Positions 28,480 through 38,919 are shown, counted from the stretch's first letter. The stretch: 64,000 nt of DNA from Asparagopsis taxiformis (GCA_030407315.1 JALQPE010002265.1:117076-181075), one strand, 5' to 3'. Numbers and translations are program-made. The notes: generated by a model from the sequence alone, not told the origin.

Positions 28480-30144
28480 ATGAACCTCTGCGCATTTGCA
28501 CTTCCGCTCTCTCTGTCAAACAATTCCAAAACTCACCCAACTCAGAATTTCCCGTTGCCAATCCCAATACCATGCCGCGACCACACCGCAAAGTCCGCGT
28601 CTTCCAAACGCACAAGTCTAACTCTCCTGCGTGCAACAGCAACCCCAGCCGCTGCACACAGTCCGTCATCGCCCAAAACCTCTCCTCAAAGCAGCGTGCA
28701 TCTCTACAACACGCTCACCCGCAGTAAGGAGCCATTCACAACCGTCGAACCAGGCGTGGTGCGATTCTATTCCTGCGGACCCACCGTCTACGACTATGCG
28801 CACATCGGCAATTTTCGCGCCTTCCTCACCTATGACCTCATCAAACGCTGGCTCCTCTACCGCGGCTATGAAGTTCGCCACGTCATGAACCTCACCGATG
28901 TCGACGACAAGATCATCCGCAAAGTTCGCGAGCTCGGCTGCACCGTTGCCGAGCTCACAAATCGTTTTGCGGATGCCTTTTTCGCCGATCTCGACCTGCT
29001 TAACATTATCCGCGCGCAGCACTATCCGCGCGCCACCCAGCACATTGACGATATTGAAGAGATTGTTGTCGGTTTGCGCAAACGAGGCTTTGCGTACGAA
29101 CGCGATGGATCCACCTACTTTTCAGTCGCAAATTTCAAGCCCTACGGTCGCTTGGCTCAGCTCGACAAGAGGCAGCACGCTTCGCTCACCGCTGGCTCAG
29201 CCGGGCAGATGGATAATGACGAGTATGACAAGGACAACTTGCGTGATTTTGCGCTGTGGAAAAAGTTCAAGCCTGAAGACGGCGAGGTCTTCTGGTGCAA
29301 TACTTTGGGAAAGGGTAGGCCGGGTTGGCATATCGAGTGTTCATGTATGGCGATGAAATTTCTAGGACCACAACTTGATTTGCATGGTGGCGGCATAGAT
29401 CTTGTGTTCCCGCATCATGAAAATGAGATTGCACAATCGGAGGCGCTGACTGGATGCCAGTTCTCGCGCTTTTGGGTGCATAATGGTTTTGTGAACATCG
29501 ACAATGAAAAAATGTCCAAGAGTCTCGGCAACTTTCGAACTATGCGTGACATTGTGCGAAAACCAGATGACGCGAGAGCATTTCGATATCTGGTGGTGTC
29601 ATCACAGTATCGCTCCGCACTGGCGTTTACCCAACAAAGCTTTAAATCGGCCAATAATACTGTCAAGCGTCTCGATGCTCTACGATCGCGCTTGCAATCG
29701 GCCAATGGTGAGGGCGCAGACGATATCTTAGCCGATGTTATTTCGAAGGCAACATCCGACTTTGAAAGGGCAATGGACGATGACCTCAATTCGCCTCGCG
29801 CTGTGGCCGCCATGTTCTCGTTAGTAACCGCTGCAGAGAAACTACTCAAGGCTCGCAAGCTGAACAAAGCAGCTGCTAACCGTACTTTACAATGTCTGGA
29901 CAATATGGACAAAGTTTTCGGAATATTCTACACCCCTGACCTAGCAAATTACGAGGACGCCGTAACAGACGCCAAGGATATAGAACCTTCAGCTGAACTA
30001 CTTGAGCTGCTCAGACAAAGAGCAGACGCTCGGAAAGCGAAGGATTTTGCTCGTGCCGACGAGATGCGCGATAAGATTTCAGCTGCCGGCTTCGCCGTTG
30101 TAGACACTCCCGATGGGGCAAAATTACAACCATTAGACAGTTAG
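28480..30144 (+). CDS. Cysteinyl-tRNA synthetase, organellar type
   Basis: Class I synthetase charging tRNA-Cys. The 554-residue product starts at the ATG at 28480 and begins with about 65 residues lacking acidic residues and rich in Ser, Thr, Pro and Lys, a transit peptide for plastid and/or mitochondrion. The catalytic core shows SCGPTVYDYAHIGNFR (the first zinc cysteine and HIGH-like HIGN at about 107), the second cysteine in GWHIECSCM, the histidine ligands in LVFPHHENEIAQ and KMSKSLGNF (about 344). It ends with the DALR-type helical domain (DDLNSPRAVAAMF). It is the bacterial-type length, not the longer cytosolic eukaryotic type. Converges with DCAF13, 61 bp between stops. Confidence 0.95.
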   Translation: MNLCAFALPLSLSNNSKTHPTQNFPLPIPIPCRDHTAKSASSKRTSLTLLRATATPAAAHSPSSPKTSPQSSVHLYNTLTRSKEPFTTVEPGVVRFYSCGPTVYDYAHIGNFRAFLTYDLIKRWLLYRGYEVRHVMNLTDVDDKIIRKVRELGCTVAELTNRFADAFFADLDLLNIIRAQHYPRATQHIDDIEEIVVGLRKRGFAYERDGSTYFSVANFKPYGRLAQLDKRQHASLTAGSAGQMDNDEYDKDNLRDFALWKKFKPEDGEVFWCNTLGKGRPGWHIECSCMAMKFLGPQLDLHGGGIDLVFPHHENEIAQSEALTGCQFSRFWVHNGFVNIDNEKMSKSLGNFRTMRDIVRKPDDARAFRYLVVSSQYRSALAFTQQSFKSANNTVKRLDALRSRLQSANGEGADDILADVISKATSDFERAMDDDLNSPRAVAAMFSLVTAAEKLLKARKLNKAAANRTLQCLDNMDKVFGIFYTPDLANYEDAVTDAKDIEPSAELLELLRQRADARKAKDFARADEMRDKISAAGFAVVDTPDGAKLQPLDS

Positions 30145-30205
30145 ATTGGTGATGCAAATAGAAAACTAGCTAGACATGATGCCAAGTTTCTTGCAAGTTG
30201 ATCCA

Positions 30206-31573
30206 TCATTCTCGCTGAGCCACCACATTTTTCTTGCCTCTAGGTACTGGCGGTGGCTGCTCTGCATCGCGAGGAAGAGAATTGTTTAAAAAGTTGCTCT
30301 CTTTTCGTCGACGACTGCTCTCCATAATATTCTTAGTCTTCTGCATATATTTGATATGTCCTGGCACATGACGCGTCTTTGCAATTTTGTGGACCTGAGA
30401 AATGCCACTATATCTCTCAATGAGCTTATCAGCTGTGTGTACCTTTTCCTTCTCACCTCGAAACATGGGATGCAACGGCCTACTACGCTCACTTTTCCAA
30501 ACGCGCACGTCGCCATCAGTACTGCCCGACACGACGTAGCCACCATCAAGCGAAAACCTGGCCGCGAAAACGCGTTGCATTCTCTTGGTATGGTACACCT
30601 CCCTGCTATGCAAGGAGCCCTGCTCAAATATGCGAATGGACTTGTCGTAACTTCCAGTAACGAATTCGCGACCTGTGGGACTGTAATCCACAGTCATCAC
30701 AGCTCCGGTATGATCTTGGTAAGTACACTTGGAGCTGTCAAGGTGCCTCATGTCGAATGTATAGCAATTGTGATCATCGTTGGCGGCGACAAATATGTAG
30801 GGCTCGATAGGATTCCACGATATATCATTAGTACGCATCGTGAGCACGAGACTCCTAATCGGTGTTTTCAAACGGGTATCGTACAGAGTGATTCCGCGAT
30901 CCGAGCCGGCTGACGCAATGACATGCGTCTCGACGGGATTGTAGCGCACGCAATGTAGAGAATCCACGGCCATACTGAGGGTCTGCACTGGAGTGGAACG
31001 GGTCTCATCCCAGACCTCAACAGCGGACGAGGCGGTCGCAAAGAAGGGCTCCTGATAGTGTGCGCTGATGGACGCGAGGGCACCGGAATTGGAGGTGTAT
31101 TTGGTCAATGAATCGAGGAGCTCTGGCTTTTCGGAGTACTGGCCGTCGACGTGGAAGGTATGCACCATTTTGGCGTCGTTGCATGCGAGGATTCGACGAG
31201 AATCATGGGAAAATGTTATGCCGCGCGTGAAGGCGGCAGGCTGAGGCGTCGCGTGGAAACGAGGGGAATGTGAGGGTAGGTGCCAGAGACGGATCTCGCC
31301 GTCCGCGGCGGCAGAGACCATGAGGGCTACATCTGTTCTGGAGCGGGCGAGACAGTAGATTCCGTCAATGTGCGATGGCGAACATGAGAAGAGGAAGGGA
31401 CGGGCGAGGGTGCGTGATACCTTTGCAGCGGTTATGGCTCGTTGCACGTCGAGAGGCCTTGCTGGTGCGTGCAGGGTTGGATCTGTGTTTCGAGACGCTC
31501 TTGGGGTGTGTTTGGTGCCGTCGTATGCTCCCGACCATTCGGCATCTGAACGGGATAGCGCGCGGATTTTCAT
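30206..31573 (-). CDS. DCAF13: WD40 protein DCAF13/Sof1, 18S rRNA processing
   Basis: Nucleolar small-subunit processome protein; in animals and plants also a CUL4-DDB1 substrate receptor. At 455 residues from the ATG at 31573 it matches the family length (about 445) and start (MKIRALSRS). Seven WD repeats are visible, for example DGEIRLWHLPSHS, SDRGITLYDTRLKTPIRSL, NDDHNCYTFDMRHLD, SYDKSIRIFEQG and STDGDVRVWKSERS. Family-specific pieces are SWNPIEPYIF and the basic C-terminal block KIAKTRHVPGHIKYMQKTKNIMESSRRRKE-type (Sof1-like domain). A further ATG at 31759 would add 62 atypical residues and was not used. Confidence 0.94.
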   Translation of the reverse strand: MKIRALSRSDAEWSGAYDGTKHTPRASRNTDPTLHAPARPLDVQRAITAAKVSRTLARPFLFSCSPSHIDGIYCLARSRTDVALMVSAAADGEIRLWHLPSHSPRFHATPQPAAFTRGITFSHDSRRILACNDAKMVHTFHVDGQYSEKPELLDSLTKYTSNSGALASISAHYQEPFFATASSAVEVWDETRSTPVQTLSMAVDSLHCVRYNPVETHVIASAGSDRGITLYDTRLKTPIRSLVLTMRTNDISWNPIEPYIFVAANDDHNCYTFDMRHLDSSKCTYQDHTGAVMTVDYSPTGREFVTGSYDKSIRIFEQGSLHSREVYHTKRMQRVFAARFSLDGGYVVSGSTDGDVRVWKSERSRPLHPMFRGEKEKVHTADKLIERYSGISQVHKIAKTRHVPGHIKYMQKTKNIMESSRRRKESNFLNNSLPRDAEQPPPVPRGKKNVVAQRE

Positions 31574-32366
31574 GGCGACGCGAAGGGAGGTGTTGAGAGC
31601 GAAGAGGAAACGGTCGGGTACGGACGGATGGATGTTACGCCTTCGCCGACGGAAATGAAAAAGTTTTTGGGGAAATATTTGAAATATTTGGATGGAGATG
31701 GGAAAGTTGGCTGTGGAACGATCGATCAATGGTGTGATTCGAAGAGATGCATGAGGCATTACGTGATTTGTGCTCGAGCGGTGGAGCGGGTACGTATAGG
31801 CTCTAAACTGAACATGGTGTATGGCAGAGCACGGGATGGAGAAGTGAGCAACGCTCCCTTATCGAATCTAGTGCTAGGTACGTATGATTGGGATGGTAGA
31901 TAGTTTAAAATTGTGAGGCGGCAAGGGCGAGGATGTCGTTACGACATTTCGAAAAGCGAGCGAGATTGCTGATGGGATAGAATGATTTGTCGAGTGCACG
32001 AGCGGAGATCAGCAGTGTGCATCAGGGAGTTGCGAGAGGAGTCGAGCTGGTGGGGTGGACTCTGGGAGAGCGCCCGATCGGACCACAAAAGAAACAAGTT
32101 GATCTGATCGCGTCAACAATAAAGGCATGCACACCAGCAATGGAAAGACAGACGCCAGCAATTGTGCTGACTGCGCTAAAAATGACTGACTTGCATTGTA
32201 ATTTATTGTGATCCACCAAATTTCAAACGAATACAGACGCTGTAAGCAGGATAGGCCACTTGTCCTCCTGACACTGCTGGACCTGTGCGTTTCCCTGCAC
32301 TGCACAGCGATTATTATTGGCCACTGCTCAGATCAATGCTTATGCCAACTTGCTCAGATCAAACGA
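31574..32366. other. Intergenic spacer, DCAF13 5' end to homeodomain gene 3' end
   Basis: This 793-bp spacer should contain the DCAF13 promoter. A minus-strand frame at 32022-32219 could code a short hydrophobic piece (FSAVSTIAGVCLSIAGVHAF), but it has no ATG and no clear splice sites, so no gene is called. Confidence 0.35.
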
Positions 32367-33926
32367 TTACGCAGGCCCCATCATTTTCACATAACGCTGC
32401 GCCTCCTTCAATGACCGCAATCGATTGCCGTCCGGTGCAATGTAGAATACTTTGCCACGTCCACCGCCCATCAGACCAGACCATCGCATGTGATCCAATC
32501 GCCATCCCTCCGGTAGTCCGTCCGGCCCCGACTCCAAACTGCTGCTTTTCGACCGTTTACTTTTCACACCTTCCAGTGCGCCGCGTTTCCTCTTGCCAAC
32601 GCTCTTGCGTACCACTGGTAACGGTGCCTTGGTCTTCGTCACCCACCACTCTCCTCCGCGCCAGATTTGATACGGGCGCAAATTGTGCCGTCGCACCCAG
32701 TGTGCATCGCCACTTTCATAGCTCACCATGTATCCTTTTCGTACCACAAATTTCTGCGTCACCGCGACGCACCACGCTCCATCACATAATACTTCCACTG
32801 CTTCGCCGACTTCCGGTCGCCACTCGCTCAAACGCGGTGCCTCCGGTCGTAGTCGCGATGCCAGAATTTCCTCCTCCAACGCTTCATTACTCTCTTTTCT
32901 GAAACGATGCTCATACTTGACGACATACGTTATCTTAGCTATGGGTGGCGTCGGCGATGTAGCTGGCGAACGTACTGTTCGCGGAGAATCATTGCCATCC
33001 GCATTCTCATTCATAATTTCCCATGCTTGAACACGACTCGTAGAATTGGACGATGGTTCATTTTCAGCTGTTGCCGCATTGCGTCCCAGCGATAATTCCT
33101 TTGGTCCCGAACGACTCACAATTGTTGCCGAATACCACGAACGACAAAAGCCCTTGGTACCTTCTAAAACTTCCACTCTATCACCAGCATCATATTCTCT
33201 CTGAGAGAAGAGGCGTGGAGTAGGCGGCAATACTCTTGGACGTCTCGGAGTAGTATTCAATGTCGCAACAAACTCTGCTCCATTTGCAAGGGCATTCGCA
33301 CCGAGTTTAAGCACCAAATTTCCATTAGCACAGCTCGGTGGGGGGCTACTCGCGGCTGAAACAATCGGGGACAATTGTGGCGGTGGCGATGCCATTGCCA
33401 TATCGGCCATTGACATTGCAGCGGCGGCCTCTGCGGCGAAGGAAACGGATTGCTGCTGCTGTTGTTCTTGTTGTTGTTCTTGTTGGTGCTTTGTCACAAG
33501 CTTGTGCGGTTCGCGGCGTTTGGCAGCGATAGCCTTTTCGGCTTTCTTGTGGGGCACTCTTGCGCGTCTGTTCTTAAACCACAGAACGACACTTTGGGCG
33601 GGCATACTGATAGCCATGGCGAGCTCCTGCAGTTCGGAACTGGTCGGGGAGGGGTTGACATCGAAGCGAGCGATGAGCTGGCGCAGTTGTTCCGGACTTG
33701 CGCGGTAGCGACGCTGCTTGGGCTTGCCGTTTGGATGTGTGTTTTGCTGATGGGAGGGGTGCATGTCGCTGCTCGGGGCAGGGGCTACGGGGGTGGGGGC
33801 ATGCTTTGGGGGCGCGAGGGGTGCGGACGGGTAGGGCGGGCGCGGATAGCGCGTCGTGGATGGGGTGGTTGTCGCGTTGGCGGCGGCTGCGAGTGTGGCG
33901 GCGGCTGCGAGCGCTCCGAGCGACAT
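32367..33926 (-). CDS. Homeodomain protein with tandem Agenet-type domain and MBD-like C-terminus
   Basis: The protein is 519 residues. A homeodomain lies at about 69-128, with recognition helix VVLWFKNRRAR (Lys at homeodomain position 50). It is followed by a basic segment and a Gln-rich run (about 150-160). A tandem Agenet/plant-Tudor-like unit spans about 248-435: first YDAGDRVEVLEGTKGFCRSWYSA and a later VVKYEHRF, then LRP, then EVGEAVEVLCDGAWCVAV and LRPYQIW. The C-terminus (about 465-517) reads LPEGWRLDHMRWSG, FYIAPDGNRLRSLKEAQRYV, the pattern of a methyl-CpG-binding domain. Together these suggest a nuclear protein that binds DNA by sequence and reads chromatin marks. Domain assignments are from pattern recognition; the MBD is the least certain. 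Confidence 0.85.
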   Translation of the reverse strand: MSLGALAAAATLAAAANATTTPSTTRYPRPPYPSAPLAPPKHAPTPVAPAPSSDMHPSHQQNTHPNGKPKQRRYRASPEQLRQLIARFDVNPSPTSSELQELAMAISMPAQSVVLWFKNRRARVPHKKAEKAIAAKRREPHKLVTKHQQEQQQEQQQQQSVSFAAEAAAAMSMADMAMASPPPQLSPIVSAASSPPPSCANGNLVLKLGANALANGAEFVATLNTTPRRPRVLPPTPRLFSQREYDAGDRVEVLEGTKGFCRSWYSATIVSRSGPKELSLGRNAATAENEPSSNSTSRVQAWEIMNENADGNDSPRTVRSPATSPTPPIAKITYVVKYEHRFRKESNEALEEEILASRLRPEAPRLSEWRPEVGEAVEVLCDGAWCVAVTQKFVVRKGYMVSYESGDAHWVRRHNLRPYQIWRGGEWWVTKTKAPLPVVRKSVGKRKRGALEGVKSKRSKSSSLESGPDGLPEGWRLDHMRWSGLMGGGRGKVFYIAPDGNRLRSLKEAQRYVKMMGPA

Positions 33927-34588
33927 GACGAGGATGGGGATGGGGATGGGATGGGATGGGAGGGAGGGAGGGTTGGTTGGTTGTGATGCGTGCTGTATGG
34001 ATGGATGGATGGAGGGAGGGAGGGAGGGGCGGATGATAATTACGGGAGGTTTGCGTTTGCGGTGAAATCAAGAGGTGAGACATGGGATGATAATGAATCG
34101 ATGAATGAGGGATGTGATGATCCGGTGTAAATGCAGCAATTTAGTGTAGTACTCGAGAAAAGACATGCGTGTGAAAAATAGATGCCACACACGGTGCACG
34201 ATAGATCCGATGGCCCACGGGGGCAAGTTTGAAATTTCCTGGCACGCACGCAACCAAAGCGTGCTCAGCATGTCATTGTAGCATCACGCACACGCCATCG
34301 TTGCACCCACGCAATGCGTCCCGTGAGTTGATGCAAATCTCGCAACATTTCTCAAATTTTCATCTGTCCCACCAAATAAGTTGGCGCTATTATTGGAAAC
34401 ATTTCAGTGCTACCACGGCGCGCTTCAAAACATGCGGATCAATTTCCGTACACTATCACGGTGCGCACCCCGCCCCGCCCCATCGGTCCATCCTGAAAGT
34501 TGTCCACGCCACAACACTGGCCTGGCCTGGCCACAACGTATCGCCATCGTAGAAATTGTCTTTAGATCCTCAAGCTCCATAACAATGC
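33927..34588. promoter_or_regulatory. Promoter/leader of homeodomain gene
   Basis: The 662 bp lie upstream of the homeodomain ATG and downstream of the RopGEF stop (both minus strand). The first 100 bp are the G-rich repeat listed separately. The rest shows no supported gene. Plus-strand frames here overlap the RopGEF last exon antisense and are not called. Confidence 0.35.
33931..34032. repeat. G-rich simple repeats (GGGAT/GGGA/GGAT)n next to the homeodomain start
   Basis: The plus strand reads runs of GGGGAT, GGGAT, GGGA and then GGAT and GGGA again, interrupted by GTTGGTTGGTT. At least eight runs of three or more G occur within 100 bp, directly 5' of the minus-strand ATG at 33926. Such sequence can form G-quadruplexes. 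Confidence 0.8.
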
Positions 34589-37321
34589 TCAACAATTTCT
34601 TTCCTCCCCAGCCCCTCGTTCTTCCTGGTCCGCGTCCAGCAATTCTCGAATTCGCGTCAACAACCTATACGCCCTCGACTCCAGTGCTCGAGAATACGAC
34701 TCCAGTCCCGCATGCCCAATGTCCTCGTTATGTTGGATTTTCGCCATATCCAGATCAGTGTGTTGCATTGTAGGCCTGACAACACACAAAAAACACAAAG
34801 CAGTTAGATTCATTAACGACAACAACAAACACATATACATTCATGACAAATACACGTACCATTCCCGCCGCAGATCACGAATCGCATTTTGACACCGTCG
34901 GAATGCCGTCATTGCCTGGTGGAACCGCTCGCCCCGAATGTCAAATGTGCGACTCAGAAACGATTTGTTCGAAGTCTTCGCTTCCCAAATCAATGCCACT
35001 TTCTCCAAGCTCGACGTAATTTCCTTCGCCGCCTCCTTGTTCCACAAATTTCGATCCTTCATGTAGTCCGAAACCTTGAACATGCCCCACGTAGTAAGAC
35101 CCTCCTTCAATTCCCTCGGAATCAATGATCGCGCGTGCTTCGGCAATCCTTCGACAAAAGACGCCGGCACCGGCATAGATTTCACAACCTCCACATTGAT
35201 CTCGTGACAAACTTTGAATACACCACGCATTTCCTTCTCCGCCTCTTCCACAATGCGGAATATCTCATCGGGCAGGCCGCCTTTTCGAACAACCGGAACC
35301 TTCACCCACCACCGCCTTCGACTTCGCCCGCCCTTGGCAGAATTCGACGCCGTTTCTCGCTCCACATAATGCACGTGTCCAGCCAGCGCCCCAAACGAAC
35401 GCATCGTCTTGCGTACACTTCTATCGCACCGCTCCAGAGCCGGCAAATGCCGCGCAATATCTTCCCGAAGCGCATATCCAGCTCCAGGACGCACTTCCTT
35501 GATCTCCTGAAGCATAGACAGCAGCACTTCAAGTTCGGTAGCCCACTTGTGCTCCAACTCGGGAGCTAGCGGTGCAAGTTTCTTCAGATCCCCAAAAGTG
35601 TTTGCATTCAATGTAGTCACATGCAATTCCAGTGCACGTGCAGGTCCCAGATGCTTCCTTTTCACAGTAAAATTGTTCAGACATTCCTGCATCACTTGCA
35701 CTCTCTCCTGCATTTCCGCGACGCGCTCACGCGACACCGAACTGGTAGAAGCCCGAACCGCACTTCGAGAAATTGGTCGGCTCAGGCTGTTTCGGTGTGC
35801 CGCTGTCGAGGCCGATACCGCTGGATTGCGCGGTGCATCCGGGATAGCAGCAAGAGGCTTTGCATTGTTATAATCAGGGAAACGATGTTTGGGCAGTTCC
35901 GCCTCGAAACTCTGTTGGATGAGTACCGGATCCTCGTCGACCGCCGCCGGCGTCGGCGGTAGTGCTTCAGAAACAGGTTGTGTTTGCTGAGCGCTTGATG
36001 AAGAATGACGTTGCTGTGCGATATTGTCCACTTCCGGTTGCGAATTCCATACACCGTTGTTGAAGCTTTCTTGCAGTTGCTCCTCTTTGGCAGCAGATGC
36101 AATAGTCGCATCTGCAATGCGAACTTCGATTTCGTCCTGTCCCTCGGGATCATCTTCAAAAGCTTCCCGGATCGCCTCACAGCGCCTTGTATACATCTTA
36201 ATACGTTCGTGGACATCACCACCTTCTTCTGGCGTCAGGAAGGGAATGACTTTGTAGTAGAGATCGACCACAACCCAGTACAGTTCAAACGCCTCAAAGT
36301 ACTCTTCATTCTCATCGCATTGTACGGCACGCTCCGCGGTGTCTTCAGCTTCTGCGAAGAGCACGCGGATGTAGACGTCACCAGCGCCCCAATCGCTCTC
36401 CTGCTGCTGAGCCCGGTCCTGTGTCTGCTGCAGAGGATGACCATCGAGTGATTTAGACAAACGCACTGGCAGATTATCCTGAGACTTTGGCGGGGCGGAA
36501 GGGCCATTCGATTCGGTCGATTCCAGCTTCGGCACGGCAGTCGGACGATGCGAGGCACGGTGATGCACGCTACGAGCGACGATATCACGAAGCGACTGAT
36601 CGCCGGATGCGACAATATCTGCGGCGGCATTCACGGCATGCTTCTCTCGATCGAGTTGTGCGGCGTACGACTCCAATCGACCCGGGTCTGTTTTGGGAAT
36701 CGCGCGGTCATAATCGGCACTGGACGATCCAAAGGTATCGACCGAGTCCACAAGGGGCTTGACGGGTTCGTCGACACGCTGCAGATCTCGCTCCTGCAAC
36801 GGGGGTCTATCGGCGCTGGGACGCTTTGAATTTGCGGAGGACCATTTCTCGATGAGGGAGCCGACTGTGTTATGGGTCGGACCGGAGCCGCTGGTGCGTC
36901 GGGAAGGTTCACGCGGGGCATCGATGCCGCCTTTGAGGAAGGCGGCTAATTCGGCCTGAGTTCTGGTCTGAGCGCGCACGGGACGGGTTCGGGAGGTGCG
37001 CTTTTTGGCGGGGGTCGTCGGCGCAGATGCTGGTTGCTGTTCGAATCGTTCGAGCATGCTACGGACGGAACGAAAGGTATCGGCTTCTTCCACGGATGCA
37101 TTCGGACGGCGAGTGTGCTCGCCGGGGAGGAGACGCTGCTCGCCGGGCAGAAGACGTGGTTCGTACATTGTGGAAGAGCGCGTGGGAACGGAAATGGAAA
37201 GGATGCGCGACTGAGGACGGGCGCTAAGAGGTGGTGCTGTTGATGATTGGATCAGGGCGTACGGGCGCGTCCGAAAAAGGGGATGTACCAGCGCGGAAAC
37301 GGATACAAAAAGTGGGCTCAT
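34589..37321 (-). CDS. RopGEF with PRONE domain and MIT-like domain (two exons)
   Basis: Exchange factor for Rho-of-plants-type small GTPases. Exon 1 is 34860-37321 and exon 2 is 34589-34775; the 84-nt intron (34776-34859) has donor GTACGT, branch-like CTAAC and acceptor TTGTCAG, and splicing restores EW-PTMQHTDLDMAKIQ. The predicted protein is 882 residues, or 831 if ATG 37168 is used. An MIT-like three-helix domain lies at about 314-388 (AEDTAERAVQCDEN, AFELYWVVVDLYYKV, YTRRCEAI). PRONE runs from about 535 to the end: NANTFGDLKKLAPLAPELEHKW, the diagnostic WW motif (RRRWWVKVPVVRKGGL), then after the intron KIQHNEDIGHAGLESYSRALES. PRONE is known mainly from land plants and their relatives. 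The MIT fusion is unusual. Disordered N-terminus. Confidence 0.88.
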
Positions 37322-37492
37322 TCAAAAGTTTCGAAACAGCGATCGCATAATTTGAATTTTGGCTGTGGGTATGATAAATTATATCCGTTTGAAAAACATG
37401 ACTTCCCGCCAATTGCTCTTCTATCAGGTTGGTTGTCCTCGTCTCCGTCTTGACGATGGTAGCTGCTACGCACGGTAAGTCATGTTGGTCAC

Positions 37493-38919
37493 CTACGTGT
37501 GACGTTTCTCGATTTGCTCACAGGCCCACCTCGCATGCTCTCTCACCATATCACTTTCATGCTGCTCAGCTACTTGTTTCAAAACTACCAGCTCTGGCAA
37601 TCTCCCAACATTGCCTAATGCGACAGCGGCGTTTCTGGCCATCCGATCTCGTCCGATCCTCCGAATTGCAGACCTTTCAAACCGCGCATTGAACGCTTCC
37701 TCACTCAGCATCAATAGATCGCTCAGTTGCGGTGTTGTCACCTCTTCACTGGGTGATCCAAACAACGGACTGAACCCATGTTTACCAATACCCTCCTCGC
37801 GCTCCCAGTTCAATTTATTCCACGGACAAACCTGCTGACATATATCGCATCCATACACCTTATTGCCCATTTTTTCCCGAAGTTGCATCGGGATGCTTCC
37901 CTTGAGCTCTATGGTCAGATAGCTTATACATCTCCTCGCATCGACCACAAATTCGTCCACTATAGCACCAGTGGGGCATGCTGTCATACACTTGGTGCAA
38001 CTTCCGCACCCTGGCTTTCCTCGTATTTTAGCGACCGTTCCGCGATCCCAATCGCCGTCCAGAGGCAATGCAACCGTTGAAAATAACTCACCGATGAAAA
38101 ATCCACTCCCAGTCTTTGCATTGATTAGTAACGTGTTCTTGCCTACAAATCCCAGTCCAGCCCTCTCTGCGAAATCCCGCTCCAGAATAGCACCGGTATC
38201 AACGTAGAATCTCCCTAATCCTCCCGCTTGTTCGTTCAATATAGTACCCAGCCTTTTCAATCGCTCTCCAAGTATCTCGTGATAGTCCCTGCCCCAGGCG
38301 TAGCTTGATACTACGCCGCGCTGCGACCAATCAGCTGGTAATGACTCGGGCTCCATGCCAGTGTCCTTGTGAAATGCTACATCGTGTAGTTTGGGGAACC
38401 CATTTCGACCAGGCCAGTAGTGCATTCCAACCATGATTACACTTTTCGTCCGAGGTAGAATTATATCAGGTTGTTTTCGTCGTACAACGCGATCCTCACG
38501 CGCCATATAATCTAGTTCACCATGGTAGCTGAGCGTGTGTGTGTGCGCTGTTAGAACTGGGCACAACTGTGAAATCGCATTTCGACCGAGAAACTACGTA
38601 CCCCTTTGCCAGCCATTCTTCGTATTTTGCGAATCGCGCAGAAGGCTTGGGAGAGGTTATTCCCACCAAGCTCAAGCCCAACTTTTTTGCCTCTATCTTC
38701 AGCTGCGAAGCGATTTGCTCCAACTTTTCGGGTGAACTTTACGATTGGACGATCGCAGTATTGTTAGAGTCATGAGTTTCGGGATTAAAACAAAGGAGAG
38801 CTAGACACCTACCTTTCTGTTTGGTCATCGCGACTGCCAATCCAATTTCGAGGACCACGCCTACGAGACGACAACCACCTACGTAACGATCGCTGAGACG
38901 ACGAACCGATTTTGTGCAT
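37493..38919 (-). CDS. queG: Epoxyqueuosine reductase QueG (three exons)
   Basis: Cobalamin-dependent iron-sulfur enzyme that reduces epoxyqueuosine to queuosine in tRNA in bacteria. Exons: 38813-38919, 38602-38736, 37493-38528; introns of 76 nt (donor GTAGGT, branch CTAAC) and 73 nt (donor GTACGT, CA-rich complement before CTCAG). The joined protein is 425 residues. Exon 1 codes an Arg/Ser-rich, nearly acid-free leader (SSSQRSLRRWLSSRRRG), likely mitochondrial or plastid targeting. Exon 2 gives AKKLGLSLVGIT and WLAKG, joined to YHGELDYMA. Two ferredoxin-type motifs follow, CGSCTKCMTACPTGAI and CDICQQVCPWN, and a HEAT-like C-terminus (RNAAVALGNVGRLPEL). Introns show it is nuclear and not bacterial contamination. 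Most eukaryotes lack QueG and salvage queuine. Confidence 0.9.

Noticed and set aside
33450..33986. 178-codon plus-strand frame rich in Gly/Arg/Val
   Set aside because: Mirror of the homeodomain gene's Ala/Gln-rich start and the G-rich repeat; composition is explained by the other strand.
34381..34773. 130-codon plus-strand frame
   Set aside because: It lies opposite the last exon of the RopGEF gene, whose splicing and PRONE motif are clear.
38530..38545. Short GT/CA repeat as a microsatellite of interest
   Set aside because: It is the pyrimidine/CA-rich tract before the second QueG splice acceptor.
37493..38919. QueG as bacterial contamination or recent bacterial insertion
   Set aside because: Two spliceosomal introns in correct phase and a targeting-type leader show that it is a nuclear gene.
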